From Desulfurivibrio sp044068625 (GTDB lineage: Bacteria; Desulfobacterota; Desulfobulbia; Desulfobulbales; Desulfurivibrionaceae): 64,000 bases of DNA. The notes beneath the pieces were generated by a model, which saw only the letters and a list, made by a program, of their open reading frames with translations, had not been told where the DNA came from and did not search any database. The stretch spans positions 1 to 64,000 of the forward strand of contig NZ_JBIPKH010000013.1 of assembly GCF_044068625.1 (NCBI RefSeq). Reading direction: 5' to 3'. Shown in pieces: positions 26,737-35,134 of the stretch (within the stretch, counting starts at the first letter, position 1; the number at the start of each line of letters is the position of its first letter). The translations under genes and the position numbers were made by a program.

Positions 26737-27281
26737 AATTCACCCCCACCGCCATCCCGGAGGTAATCCTCATCGAACCCCAGGTATTCGGGGACGAACG
26801 CGGCTTTTTCATGGAGACCTGGCACGCGGCAAAATTCGCCGCCGCCGGGCTGGATCTCGCCTTTGTCCAGGACAACCACAGCCGCTCCGGCCGGGGCACC
26901 CTGCGGGGCCTGCATTACCAAATCAAGCAGCCCCAGGGCAAGCTGGCCCGGGTGATCGCCGGCGAGGTCTTCGATGTGGCCGTGGATCTGCGCCGCCACT
27001 CCCCAACCTTCGGCCGCTGGGTGGGGGTGATTCTCTCGGCAACCAACAAAAAGATGCTCTGGGTGCCACCGGGTTTCGCCCACGGCTTTTACGTGCTGAG
27101 CCCCGAGGCGGATTTTCTCTATAAATGCACCCAGTTCTACGCCCCTGAAGATGAGCGGGTGCTGCGCTGGGACGACCCGGAGCTGGCCATCGCCTGGCCG
27201 CTACCGCCGGATCTTCCTCCCCTGCTCTCGGCCAAGGACCAGGCCGGAGTCGGCTGGCGGGAGGCGGAGTGCTACCCATGA
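26733..27281 (+). CDS. rfbC: dTDP-4-dehydrorhamnose 3,5-epimerase
   Basis: A 182-aa cupin-fold epimerase, third enzyme of dTDP-L-rhamnose synthesis. It shows EPQVFGDERGFFMETW, FVQDNHSRSGRGTLRGLHYQ (catalytic His in LRGLHYQ), VFDVAVDLRRHSPTFG, the WVPPGFAHGF strand, and KCTQFYAPEDE. The ATG overlaps the rfbA stop by four bases (ATGA), and its own stop overlaps the rfbD start the same way. Confidence 0.96.
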   Translation: MKFTPTAIPEVILIEPQVFGDERGFFMETWHAAKFAAAGLDLAFVQDNHSRSGRGTLRGLHYQIKQPQGKLARVIAGEVFDVAVDLRRHSPTFGRWVGVILSATNKKMLWVPPGFAHGFYVLSPEADFLYKCTQFYAPEDERVLRWDDPELAIAWPLPPDLPPLLSAKDQAGVGWREAECYP

Positions 27282-28159
27282 AGGTGCTGATCACCGGCGC
27301 CGGCGGCCAGGCGGGGAGCGAACTGCGAAAAACCGCCCCGCCCCGGTTTGAACTGCACTGCCTGACCCGGCAGCAACTGGATATCAGCGACCAGGTCGCG
27401 GTCAACCAGGCGCTGGCCGCCATTGAACCCGAGCTGATCATCAACGCCGCCGCCTATACCGCGGTGGACCAGGCCGAAGCGGAAGCGAAGCTGGCCTACG
27501 CGGTCAACGCCACCGGAGCCGGCAACCTGGCCCGGGCCGCGGCCGCCGCCAAGGCCAGGCTGCTGCATATCTCCACCGATTTTGTCTTTGCCGGCGACCA
27601 GGCCACCCCCTATCGCCCCAACGCCCCCACCGGCCCCCTCAATATTTACGGCCAGAGCAAACTGGCGGGTGAAATGGAGGTTCGGGGGGCCAGCAACGGC
27701 CAGGCCCTGATTATCCGCACCGGCTGGCTCTATGGGGCCCAGGGCCACAACTTCGTCAAAACCATGCTTCGCCTGCTGGCCCAACGGTCGGAACTGGGGG
27801 TGGTCTGCGATCAGATCGGCACCCCCACCTGGGCCCGCACCCTGGCCCGGGCCCTGTGGGCGGCGGCCGAGCGACCGGAGCTGCAGGGCATCTACCACTG
27901 GAGTGACGCCGGGGTGGCAAGCTGGTACGATTTCGCGGTGGCGATCAGGGAGGAGGGAGAGCAACTGGGCCTGCTCGCCCCCACCAGCGGGGCGGTCAAA
28001 CCCATCAACAGCGCCGCCTACCCCACCCCGGCCCGCCGCCCTCCCTGCAGCGTGCTGGACAAAACCGCCAGCTGGCAGGATTTCGGCCTGCCTCCCCGCC
28101 ACTGGCGCGACGGCCTGCGGGCCATGCTAAGGGAGCTGAAAACATGCGTAAACTGTTGA
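27278..28159 (+). CDS. rfbD: dTDP-4-dehydrorhamnose reductase
   Basis: A 293-aa short-chain dehydrogenase finishing dTDP-L-rhamnose. Start ATG at 27278 within the ATGA overlap. The glycine-rich NADPH loop is VLITGAGGQAGSEL at residues 3-16. Also seen are INAAAYTAVDQAE, LLHISTDFVFAGD, the catalytic Y-x3-K as YGQSKLAGE, and IIRTGWLYG. The 3' end overlaps rfbB by 16 nt. Confidence 0.95.
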   Translation: MKVLITGAGGQAGSELRKTAPPRFELHCLTRQQLDISDQVAVNQALAAIEPELIINAAAYTAVDQAEAEAKLAYAVNATGAGNLARAAAAAKARLLHISTDFVFAGDQATPYRPNAPTGPLNIYGQSKLAGEMEVRGASNGQALIIRTGWLYGAQGHNFVKTMLRLLAQRSELGVVCDQIGTPTWARTLARALWAAAERPELQGIYHWSDAGVASWYDFAVAIREEGEQLGLLAPTSGAVKPINSAAYPTPARRPPCSVLDKTASWQDFGLPPRHWRDGLRAMLRELKTCVNC

Positions 28160-29241
28160 TCACCGGCGGGGCCGGTTTTATCGGGGCCAACTTTGTTCAC
28201 TACTGGGCCAGGCAGCATCCCGGGGACCGGCTGGTGGTGCTGGACGCCCTGACCTATGCCGGCAACCCGGCCAATCTGGAAGGGCTGCCGGCCGGAGCCG
28301 ACTGGCGCCTGGTCCATGGCGATATCTGCGACCAGCCCCTGGTGGAGCAACTGCTGGCCGCGGAAAAGATCGACACCATCGTCCACTTTGCCGCCGAATC
28401 CCACGTGGACCGCTCCATTGCCGGGCCGGAGGCCTTTGTTCAAACCAATATCGTCGGCACCCACACTCTGCTGCTGGCGGCCAAAAAGAGCTGGCCCGAG
28501 GGGGGTGACTTTCTTTTCCACCACGTCTCCACCGACGAGGTTTACGGCTCGCTGGGTCCCGCTGACCCGCCCTTTTCCGAAACCACTCCCTACGCCCCCA
28601 ACTCCCCCTACGCGGCCAGCAAGGCCGCCTCGGACCATCTGGTGCGCAGCTATCATCACACCTACGGCCTGCCGGTGACCACCAGCAACTGCTCCAACAA
28701 CTACGGACCCTACCAGTTTCCGGAAAAGCTGATCCCCCTGGTGCTGATCAACGCCCTGGACGGCAAACCCCTGCCCATCTATGGTGACGGCGGCAACATC
28801 CGCGACTGGCTGCAGGTGGAGGACCACTGCCGGGGGATCGAGTTGGTGATGAACAAAGGCCGGCGGGGAGAAACCTACAATATCGGCGGCCACAACGAGG
28901 TGACCAACCTGGAGATCGTCCACCTCCTCTGCCGGACCCTGGACCACCATTTTTCCACCGACCCCGCCCTGGCCCGCCGCTTCCCCCACTGCCCGGCGGC
29001 CCAACGCCAAAGCTGCGCCGAACTGATCACCTTCGTCAAGGACCGACCCGGCCACGACCGGCGCTACGCCATCGACCCCACCAGGGCCGAAAAGGAACTG
29101 GGCTACACCCCCGCCTACAGCTTCGAGGCGGGAATCGAGGCCACCGTCGACTGGTATCTGGCCCACGAGCCCTGGTGGCGAGCGATTCTGGACGGCAGCT
29201 ACGCCGAGTGGGTGAGCACCAACTACAGGAATCGCAACTGA
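28144..29241 (+). CDS. rfbB: dTDP-glucose 4,6-dehydratase
   Basis: A 365-aa extended SDR enzyme making dTDP-4-keto-6-deoxyglucose. It shows LLITGGAGFIGANFVHYW at residue 4, DALTYAGNPANLE, HFAAESHVDRSI, FHHVSTDEVYGSLG, the YAASKAASDHLVR active site, NCSNNYGPYQFPEKLIPL and GDGGNIRDWLQVEDHC. It completes the four rhamnose genes, here in the order A-C-D-B, and is followed 38 nt later by a sensor kinase. Confidence 0.96.
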   Translation: MRKLLITGGAGFIGANFVHYWARQHPGDRLVVLDALTYAGNPANLEGLPAGADWRLVHGDICDQPLVEQLLAAEKIDTIVHFAAESHVDRSIAGPEAFVQTNIVGTHTLLLAAKKSWPEGGDFLFHHVSTDEVYGSLGPADPPFSETTPYAPNSPYAASKAASDHLVRSYHHTYGLPVTTSNCSNNYGPYQFPEKLIPLVLINALDGKPLPIYGDGGNIRDWLQVEDHCRGIELVMNKGRRGETYNIGGHNEVTNLEIVHLLCRTLDHHFSTDPALARRFPHCPAAQRQSCAELITFVKDRPGHDRRYAIDPTRAEKELGYTPAYSFEAGIEATVDWYLAHEPWWRAILDGSYAEWVSTNYRNRN

Positions 29242-29278
29242 CCTTTTAAAGAACTGGCCGGCCGGGGCCCTGCTTCCA

Positions 29279-30727
29279 TTGAAACTGTCGATCTTCGCAC
29301 GCCTGCTTATCAGCTCTCTGGTCTTTTTCGTCATGCTGGCCGGGGTGAGCCTCTTTTTTATCTACCACCTCAGTCGGTTCAATCAGGTGGTGCAGTCCAT
29401 CGTTCAGCATGACGCGGCAGTCATGGAGTTCTCCGGCCGGCTCTCCGACGCGCTGCTCTCCCAGGCGCGCAACGACCGCCTGTTTGTGCTGCTCAACGAT
29501 GAGCAGCTCCACCGGAAATACCTGGAGGACGGGGACGAGTTCACCCGGCTGCTGGGGAACGCCCGGCGTGACTTGGCCAATCCCGAGATTCAACAGGCCC
29601 TGCAGGCCATCGCCGCCCTGCACCTTGAATTTACCCGGCTGGCCGAGGAGGAGCACCAGTTGCGCCGCAGCGCTGCCACCTATGACGCCGACCGATACGA
29701 AGAAGAGAAGAAGCAGGTCACCGCCGAGCTGATTGCCACCTTGCAGGGGATGCAGCAGGCGAGCGAGAAGAACGTGTTTGCCAAAATAGCCAACCTGCGA
29801 GAAGCCGGCGAGCGGGCCGGGGGCATCGCCGTTTTGATCACCCTCGGGGCGCTTTTCATCGGCCTGCTGGTGGCCGCCGTCATCACTCGGAGCATCACCC
29901 GACCGCTGCGGGTCATGCAGGCCAAGACCCGGGAAATCGCCCAGGGCAACTTTCAGGGTGATCTCCGGATCGAATCGCCCCCGAACATCAAAGAACTGGC
30001 CATCGCCCTCAACAGCATGTGCCACAAGCTTCAGGAACTGGACAACCTGAAGTCGGCCTTTTTCGCCGACATGTCCCACGAACTGCGCACCCCCCTGGCT
30101 TCCATCAAGGAAGGGACCCACATTTTACTTGACCGCGTGGGCGGGGAGATCAATAATCACCAGCAGCGCATCCTGCTGATCATCTCCCAGGAGAGCGACC
30201 GCCTGATCAGCCGGGTCAACTCCCTGCTGGACCTGGCCAGGATGGAAGCAGGGATGGTGGTCGATCATTATGCTCGAACCGATCTCTCCGCCCTGGTCCC
30301 CGACGCCCTGCAGGGCTTGCAGCCCCTGGCCGAGGCCAAGGGGCTGCGCATCGTCAACAACATCGCCGCCGTGCCGCCGGTAAATGTGGACCGGGAAAGA
30401 ATCACGCAGGTGGTGCGCAATCTGGTGGGCAACGCCGTCAAGTTCACCCCGGAAGAGGGCACCATCACCCTGACGGCCGCGGTCCGGGGCAAGATGCTGG
30501 AAGTGGCCGTGCAAGACACCGGCATCGGCATTCCCGAGGGCGACCTGGAGCGGATTTTTCTCAAGTTCCAGCAGGTGCTTCCGGCCCGGAGCGACAAGAT
30601 CAAAGGCAGCGGCCTGGGGCTGGCCACGGTGAAACAGATCATTCTCGCGCACGGAGGCATGGTGTGGGCGACCAGTCAAATCGAAAAAGGCAGCACGTTT
30701 TACTTTACCTTACCGCTGGCGGACTGA
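29279..30727 (+). CDS. Membrane sensor histidine kinase (QseE/GlrK-like)
   Basis: A 482-aa kinase. The start is TTG at 29279; no ATG lies in a better position. Transmembrane helix 1 covers residues 7-30 and helix 2 about 183-207, enclosing a helical periplasmic sensor of about 150 aa. HAMP follows (RSITRPLRVMQAKTREIAQGNF), then HisKA with the phospho-His in FFADMSHELRTPLASIKEG, then HATPase with NLVGNAVKFTPEEGTI, DTGIGIPEGDLERIF and GSGLGLATVKQI. Followed by a QseG-like lipoprotein and a sigma-54 activator, the layout of enteric qseE-qseG-qseF. The envelope signal is unknown. Confidence 0.9.
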   Translation: MKLSIFARLLISSLVFFVMLAGVSLFFIYHLSRFNQVVQSIVQHDAAVMEFSGRLSDALLSQARNDRLFVLLNDEQLHRKYLEDGDEFTRLLGNARRDLANPEIQQALQAIAALHLEFTRLAEEEHQLRRSAATYDADRYEEEKKQVTAELIATLQGMQQASEKNVFAKIANLREAGERAGGIAVLITLGALFIGLLVAAVITRSITRPLRVMQAKTREIAQGNFQGDLRIESPPNIKELAIALNSMCHKLQELDNLKSAFFADMSHELRTPLASIKEGTHILLDRVGGEINNHQQRILLIISQESDRLISRVNSLLDLARMEAGMVVDHYARTDLSALVPDALQGLQPLAEAKGLRIVNNIAAVPPVNVDRERITQVVRNLVGNAVKFTPEEGTITLTAAVRGKMLEVAVQDTGIGIPEGDLERIFLKFQQVLPARSDKIKGSGLGLATVKQIILAHGGMVWATSQIEKGSTFYFTLPLAD

Positions 30728-31398
30728 TCCTGGCGCTGATGGCGACTGCCTGTGCGCCGTTGCGGCTGCCCCCCTCCGAAATCCCGGCCCGACATGAGCT
30801 TACCCGGTACCGTGAGCACCTGGCCGCCGAAAGGTTCGATACCGTGATCCAACAGAGCCGCGAGGTCTTGCAAGAGAGCGAGACCGAGCTTCCGGCCGAT
30901 CTGGCCCTTTACGCACTGGGCCTGGTTTACGCCAACCCCGCCTTCCCGGAAAGGAATGCCGACCTCTCCAGAGACTACTTCGCACAACTGATCCTGCACT
31001 TTCCCGCTTCACCGCTGGTTCCCGAGGCCAAAATTCTTGTCGACCTTTACGACACCATCGCCGCCCTCAAGGAATCTCCGGCCCTGCCCCGACCGCTGGT
31101 TGAAGATCGTAATTTTGCGGAGGCGGCGAGGAAAAACGAGCAGATTCTGCGGCAGGCCGGTACCGCCCCACCGGCCGACGAGGCGCTCTACAACCTGGGG
31201 CTGATCTCCGCCCACGGCGACAATCCGGCCCGGGATTACCAGCAGGCCCGGGATTATTTCGCCGGGATCGTAAGCGACTTTCCCGCCAGCCCCCGGGCGG
31301 AAGAGGCCCGGGTCTGGCTGGGGATTTTCGAGGTTTTAGAGAAGATGCGCCAGATCGACCGGCAAATCGAAGAGCAGAAAAAGCAGCTCACCCGCTGA
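30664..31398 (+). CDS. QseG-like TPR lipoprotein
   Basis: A 244-aa lipoprotein with a GTG start at 30664, overlapping the kinase gene by 64 nt. Hydrophobic segment at residues 12-29 and a lipobox-like MATAC with Cys30. Two YfiO-like helical repeats follow (LALYALGLVYANPAFPERNADLSRDYF and ALYNLGLISAHGDNPARDYQQ start alike), then a coiled-coil-like C-terminus (MRQIDRQIEEQKKQ). Position between kinase and regulator matches QseG, which links the kinase to the outer membrane in enterics. Function by analogy only. Confidence 0.75.
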   Translation: MGDQSNRKRQHVLLYLTAGGLILALMATACAPLRLPPSEIPARHELTRYREHLAAERFDTVIQQSREVLQESETELPADLALYALGLVYANPAFPERNADLSRDYFAQLILHFPASPLVPEAKILVDLYDTIAALKESPALPRPLVEDRNFAEAARKNEQILRQAGTAPPADEALYNLGLISAHGDNPARDYQQARDYFAGIVSDFPASPRAEEARVWLGIFEVLEKMRQIDRQIEEQKKQLTR

Positions 31399-31408
31399 GG
31401 AGCGAGCA

Positions 31409-32764
31409 ATGGCGGACAAAAGAATATTGCTGGTCGATGACGACCTGAATCTGCTGGACCTGATCCGGATCCGGCTGAACGCCTCCGGTTACCAGGTGAC
31501 CACCGCCGCCCACGAAAACGAGGCGAAAAGGGTGGTGGCCCAACAGCAGTTCGACGCTGCGGTGATCGACCTGCAACTGGTCAGTCAGGACGGCATTACC
31601 CTGATGGAGGAGCTGCACCGGGAGGCCCCGGAGCTGCCGGTGATCATCCTCACCGCCCACGGCAGCATTGAAAGCGCGGTGGACGCCATGGGGCGGGGGG
31701 CCTTCACCTACCTGACCAAGCCCTTCGACTCCCGCGAATTGATCCTGCAGATCGAACGGGGCCTGGAAAAAAGCCGGCTGACCGGAGAGCTTAATCGGCT
31801 GCGGGAGCTGGTCGAGGAGAAGCGCGACTTCGGCAATATCATCGCTCGCAGCCAACCGATGCGCCGGGTGCTCGACCAGGTGGCCCGCATCGCCGATTCC
31901 GCCGCCACCGTGGCCATCTATGGGGCCAGCGGCACCGGCAAGGAGATGATCGCCAAAGCCATCCATCTGGCCGGCCCGCGCCGGGAAGCGCCCTTCCTGG
32001 CCATCAATTGCGCCGCCATCCCCGGAAATCTACTGGAAAGCGAACTTTTCGGGCACGAGAAAGGGGCCTTCACCGGCGCGATCCGCAAGAAACCGGGGCT
32101 TTTCGCCCGGGCCGGCCGGGGCACGGTTTTTCTGGACGAAATCGGCGAGTTGCCGCTGCCCCTGCAGGGCAAACTGTTGCGGGTGCTGCAGGAGCGGACC
32201 ATCATGCCCCTGGGCGGCGAGCAGCAGGTCGCCCTCAACGCCCGGGTGATTGTTGCCACCAACAAAAACCTGAAGGAAGAGGTGAAAAAAGGCGCCTTCC
32301 GCGAAGACCTGTTCTACCGGGTTCACGTAATTCCGGTGCATATTCCCCCACTGCGGGACCGAAAGGAAGACATCCCGCCCCTGGTTGAGTACTTCCTGCG
32401 CCGGCACAGCCAGCAGACGGGCAAAAAAAGCAGCACCATCACCACCGCCGCGCTGCAGAAAATGATGCTGCATGACTGGCCAGGCAACGTCCGGGAGTTG
32501 GAAAATACCATTGAATTCGCCCTAGCCATGGCCCGAAGCGGCACCATCGGCGCGGAGCTGATCCTGCCGGCCAAAAACGGCCGCGGCTCCCTGCCGACCC
32601 TGAAAGAGGCGCGGGCCGGTTTTGAAAAAACCTATCTGCGCGATCTGCTCAAGGCCACCGCCGGCAACATCAGTCGAGCGGCGAAACTGGCCGGCAAATA
32701 CCGGGCCGATCTCTATAATATGCTGAAAAAGCACGGCATTTCTCCCGGTGAATTCAAGGATTGA
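31409..32764 (+). CDS. Sigma-54-dependent response regulator (QseF/GlrR-like)
   Basis: A 451-aa activator. The receiver domain (1-120) has DDD near the start, the phospho-acceptor Asp in AAVIDLQL, then ILTAH and the TKPF lysine. The AAA+ domain (about 145-375) has Walker A GASGTGKEMIAKAI, the GAFTGA loop (HEKGAFTGAIRK) that contacts sigma-54, GTVFLDEIGELP, and HDWPGNVRELEN. The C-terminal Fis-type helix-turn-helix reads NISRAAKLAGKYRADLYNML. It is paired with the kinase at 29279 and is the obvious candidate to drive the sigma-54 promoters found nearby. Confidence 0.93.
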   Translation: MADKRILLVDDDLNLLDLIRIRLNASGYQVTTAAHENEAKRVVAQQQFDAAVIDLQLVSQDGITLMEELHREAPELPVIILTAHGSIESAVDAMGRGAFTYLTKPFDSRELILQIERGLEKSRLTGELNRLRELVEEKRDFGNIIARSQPMRRVLDQVARIADSAATVAIYGASGTGKEMIAKAIHLAGPRREAPFLAINCAAIPGNLLESELFGHEKGAFTGAIRKKPGLFARAGRGTVFLDEIGELPLPLQGKLLRVLQERTIMPLGGEQQVALNARVIVATNKNLKEEVKKGAFREDLFYRVHVIPVHIPPLRDRKEDIPPLVEYFLRRHSQQTGKKSSTITTAALQKMMLHDWPGNVRELENTIEFALAMARSGTIGAELILPAKNGRGSLPTLKEARAGFEKTYLRDLLKATAGNISRAAKLAGKYRADLYNMLKKHGISPGEFKD

Positions 32765-32965
32765 AATGCGAACCTTGCGCAGTAAAATCCATACAATTCA
32801 AGTAACCTTCCGGTTTAACTAACTAATAACGCCTTGATCGCCGCTTTCCCCCCTTCCTGGTGTAGTCTATTCCATTCACTTTTTGCCTTGCGGACCTCCC
32901 ACCGCTCCCCCTTGTTTTGTTTTTTTCTCTTTAAAAACAGCAGCTTATCGATCAGGACCCCAGCC

Positions 32966-32981
32966 TGGCATCTTACTTGCT
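32966..32981 (+). promoter_or_regulatory. Sigma-54 promoter preceding a terminator
   Basis: TGGCATCTTACTTGCT fits the -24/-12 consensus with the GG and GC doublets 10 nt apart. The predicted start is near 32992. An intrinsic terminator lies only about 55 nt downstream, so the product would be a very short RNA unless the terminator is read through. Confidence 0.55.
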
Positions 32982-33023
32982 TTTACGATTCGTGGTTAAA
33001 CAAATTAAGCCGCCGGTAAAAAG

Positions 33024-33048
33024 AACGACCGCCAGGGTCGTTTTTTTA
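33024..33048 (+). terminator. Intrinsic terminator in the regulator-lipoprotein gap
   Basis: The AACGACC/GGTCGTT stem with loop GCCA and a run of seven or more T residues is a textbook plus-strand terminator. It may end the kinase-lipoprotein-regulator transcript (260 nt past its stop) or the short transcript from the sigma-54 promoter at 32966. The 633-base gap 32765-33397 contains this, two sigma-54 promoters and a riboswitch, but no supportable protein gene. Confidence 0.8.
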
Positions 33049-33199
33049 TACAGCAACCCGGACTGACGGAAAAGGTCATCAACGAGTGACGGTTTATGTC
33101 AGTCTCCCAGAAAAACTTGGCTGCGGATTGCAGTCGCAAGCCGGGAGTGTTGGTCGCAACCTACTGTAACAACTTTATAAATCTTAACTTAAGTAAGCT

Positions 33200-33215
33200 T
33201 GGCATGTTTTGTGCT
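33200..33215 (+). promoter_or_regulatory. Sigma-54 promoter of riboswitch-lipoprotein 2
   Basis: TGGCATGTTTTGTGCT keeps the invariant GG and GC exactly 10 nt apart; the -12 box is GTGC rather than TTGC. The predicted start near 33226 places the whole GEMM riboswitch in the leader. A 7-bp inverted repeat GACTGAC/GTCAGTC (33061-33067, 33098-33104) lies 100-140 bp upstream in enhancer position. Confidence 0.65.
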
Positions 33216-33242
33216 CTATGCAACGTTCGCAACGAGCGTTTT

Positions 33243-33340
33243 ACCACGATAAAGGCAAACCATGGCGAAAGCATGGGACGCAAAGCCACCGGCCTTCCTC
33301 CTGTTCACGACAGGAGATGGTAGCGGGGTTGCCGAATGGT
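33243..33340 (+). ncRNA. GEMM-I (c-di-GMP class I) riboswitch 2
   Basis: Near-consensus aptamer: AAAGGCAAACC, hairpin CCATG-GCGAAAG-CATGG with GNRA loop, GACGCAAAGCC, CCGGCC, second hairpin CTCCTGT/ACAGGAG, and GGTAGCGGGGTTGCC. The closing helix is ACCA (33243) with TGGT (33337). Downstream are a hairpin CTGTCAA/TTGACAG (33343-33363) and then ACGGCATC able to pair with GGTGCCGT, masking the GAGGTG ribosome site of the ATG at 33398. The G at the G20-equivalent position points to c-di-GMP. Confidence 0.92.
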
Positions 33341-33397
33341 TCCTGTCAACCAAGTGATTGACAGACCATACGGCATCCAACTTTCTGAGGTGCCGTT

Positions 33398-35053
33398 ATG
33401 AAAACTAAGATCGCAAGTTTTTTCCCCGCCCTTCTACTGCTCCTGATCCTGACCGCCTGCGGTGGCGGTTCCGACAGCCCTCCCGTTGTCAGCAGTGCCC
33501 CCAGTACGGGGAGCTATCCCATCGCCCCTACTGATGGCGACTCAGCGGGCAGTCCCGTAACAGTTCCCGAGGACGACTCGCCGGACAGTAACGACTATCC
33601 CATTGATGACGGCGCGGCCGACAGTAATGATCAGACCACCGACGACGGCGCTGCCGACAGCAATGATCAGGCTACCGAGGGCGGCGCTGCCGACAGCAAC
33701 GACCAGGCCAACGACGACACCTCCGCCGAAAGCAATGACCAGGCCAACGATGACACCTCTGCCGAAAGCAATGACCAGGCCAACGATGACACCTCTGCCG
33801 ACAACACCAATGACGAGCCGGCCGGTATCACCGGTGGCATCGCGGTTGACCCTTACATTGTTGGCGCCACTTTTTTTGAAGATGTCAATGGTAACGGCCG
33901 CTGGGACGCGGGGGAAGGTGAGCAAATCTCCACGCCCTCCGACGAGCAGGGCCGTTTCACCTTTGCCAAGCCGGTGCCCGCCGGTAATGCCATCATTATG
34001 CTGGAGCGCGGCACCCACCAGGGCCTGCCTTTTACCGGCCAACTCATGCACCGGGTCAGCCAGGATGACGCCGGCACCGTGGTGGTGACTCCGCTGACCA
34101 CCCTGGCGGCCAGGGCTTTTGCCGATGGTGATATCTCCTCCCTTTTGACCGCGATCAACGGCTATCGGGGCTATGATCTCACCGTCGACCCCATGGCCGG
34201 CCTGGCGGAACTCAACGGCTCGGTAAACGAAGATGAGCTGGCCGATCTACGGGCCAACCTCTACATGGGAGCGCTACTGGACCTGTTCCAGGTAAGCCGG
34301 GAGATCGCGGAGCTCAATGGCCAAAACCTGGAACCCGACAACTATGAACTGCTGTACGGTCTGCGTGAAGGTCTGCTTTACGCGACAGATCCGACGGCCC
34401 AGAACCGTATCGCGGCGCTTTTGCCGCTGGGTTTCACCATGCCTCCGGTGACCATGCGGGAAGTGGCCGAAAGCCTGCCGGCCATCCTCAACTGGTGGAA
34501 GCAGGAACTGATCGGCAAGGCGCTGCAAGGGGAGCCGGTGGAAGTTACCGCCGAGGCCTTCAAGAATCTGGTGGACGCGGTGCAGCCCGAACTCGGCCTC
34601 CACTACTACCTGCGTCGGCACCAGAATGATGCCGGGGTACAGGCTGCCGGCCTGCAACCCGAGTTCGATAGCGCTTACGTGTCGATCTGCCGCGACAATG
34701 CCGTAGGGCCATTGGAGACCATCAATTATGACGCGTTGCTGGGGCAATCCCTGGTGCTCGGCGACAACAGCCGCCTGCGTTTCGCCAAAGACCCGGAAGG
34801 CCCCCATGGCACGGTGGAACTGTCCTTGGGCGGCAACAGCCTCATCGGCACCTGGCGAATCGAGGAAGCATGGGGCGAAACCACGCTGCTGATCCTGGAG
34901 GATGACGATGGCCTCCTGGAATTGGAGCTGGAAGCCAATCGCCACAGCCACCTTTCCCTGCGGGTCACAACCTCGGCTGACGCCTACGCCCCGGACTCCT
35001 TCGTCGGTCGGTTGCTGGAGGCCACCCGTCAATTCACGATGGCGGGAAGTTGA
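33398..35053 (+). CDS. Riboswitch-controlled surface lipoprotein with acidic repeats (paralogue 2)
   Basis: A 551-aa lipoprotein: signal at residues 5-20, lipobox LILTAC with Cys21, then a long acidic linker containing 12-residue repeats (residues 70-141). From about residue 145 it follows the product at 22963: ITGGIAVDPYIVGATFFEDV, the DVNGNGRWDAGE loop, the helical domain with VTPLTTLAARAF and MREVAESLPAILNWWKQEL, and a beta-rich end. The repeat linker is absent from the paralogue and probably acts as a surface spacer. Expression is predicted to need sigma-54 and to respond to c-di-GMP. Confidence 0.85.
   Translation: MKTKIASFFPALLLLLILTACGGGSDSPPVVSSAPSTGSYPIAPTDGDSAGSPVTVPEDDSPDSNDYPIDDGAADSNDQTTDDGAADSNDQATEGGAADSNDQANDDTSAESNDQANDDTSAESNDQANDDTSADNTNDEPAGITGGIAVDPYIVGATFFEDVNGNGRWDAGEGEQISTPSDEQGRFTFAKPVPAGNAIIMLERGTHQGLPFTGQLMHRVSQDDAGTVVVTPLTTLAARAFADGDISSLLTAINGYRGYDLTVDPMAGLAELNGSVNEDELADLRANLYMGALLDLFQVSREIAELNGQNLEPDNYELLYGLREGLLYATDPTAQNRIAALLPLGFTMPPVTMREVAESLPAILNWWKQELIGKALQGEPVEVTAEAFKNLVDAVQPELGLHYYLRRHQNDAGVQAAGLQPEFDSAYVSICRDNAVGPLETINYDALLGQSLVLGDNSRLRFAKDPEGPHGTVELSLGGNSLIGTWRIEEAWGETTLLILEDDDGLLELELEANRHSHLSLRVTTSADAYAPDSFVGRLLEATRQFTMAGS
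33605..33817 (+). repeat. 36-bp in-frame tandem repeat (six copies, last degenerate)
   Basis: Units begin at 33605, 33641, 33677, 33713, 33749 and 33785. Each encodes 12 residues such as DDGAADSNDQAT or DDTSAESNDQAN. Units 4 and 5 differ at only two bases, which suggests recent expansion, so copy number may vary between strains. Confidence 0.9.
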
Positions 35054-35134
35054 TGACTGGAGTACAGTTAAGTTGGTAAAAAGATATTCAACCTGTTTCG
35101 GATCGCAAAATAAGCTGCTGAGCAAGAGTGAAAA

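Noticed and set aside
33096..33323. 75-codon frame upstream of riboswitch-lipoprotein 2
   Set aside because: It overlaps the sigma-54 promoter and most of the riboswitch aptamer, which explain the conservation better.
33605..33817. Possible CRISPR-like repeats
   Set aside because: Repeats are contiguous, in frame and encode a 12-residue unit; there are no spacers. No CRISPR array was seen anywhere in the window.
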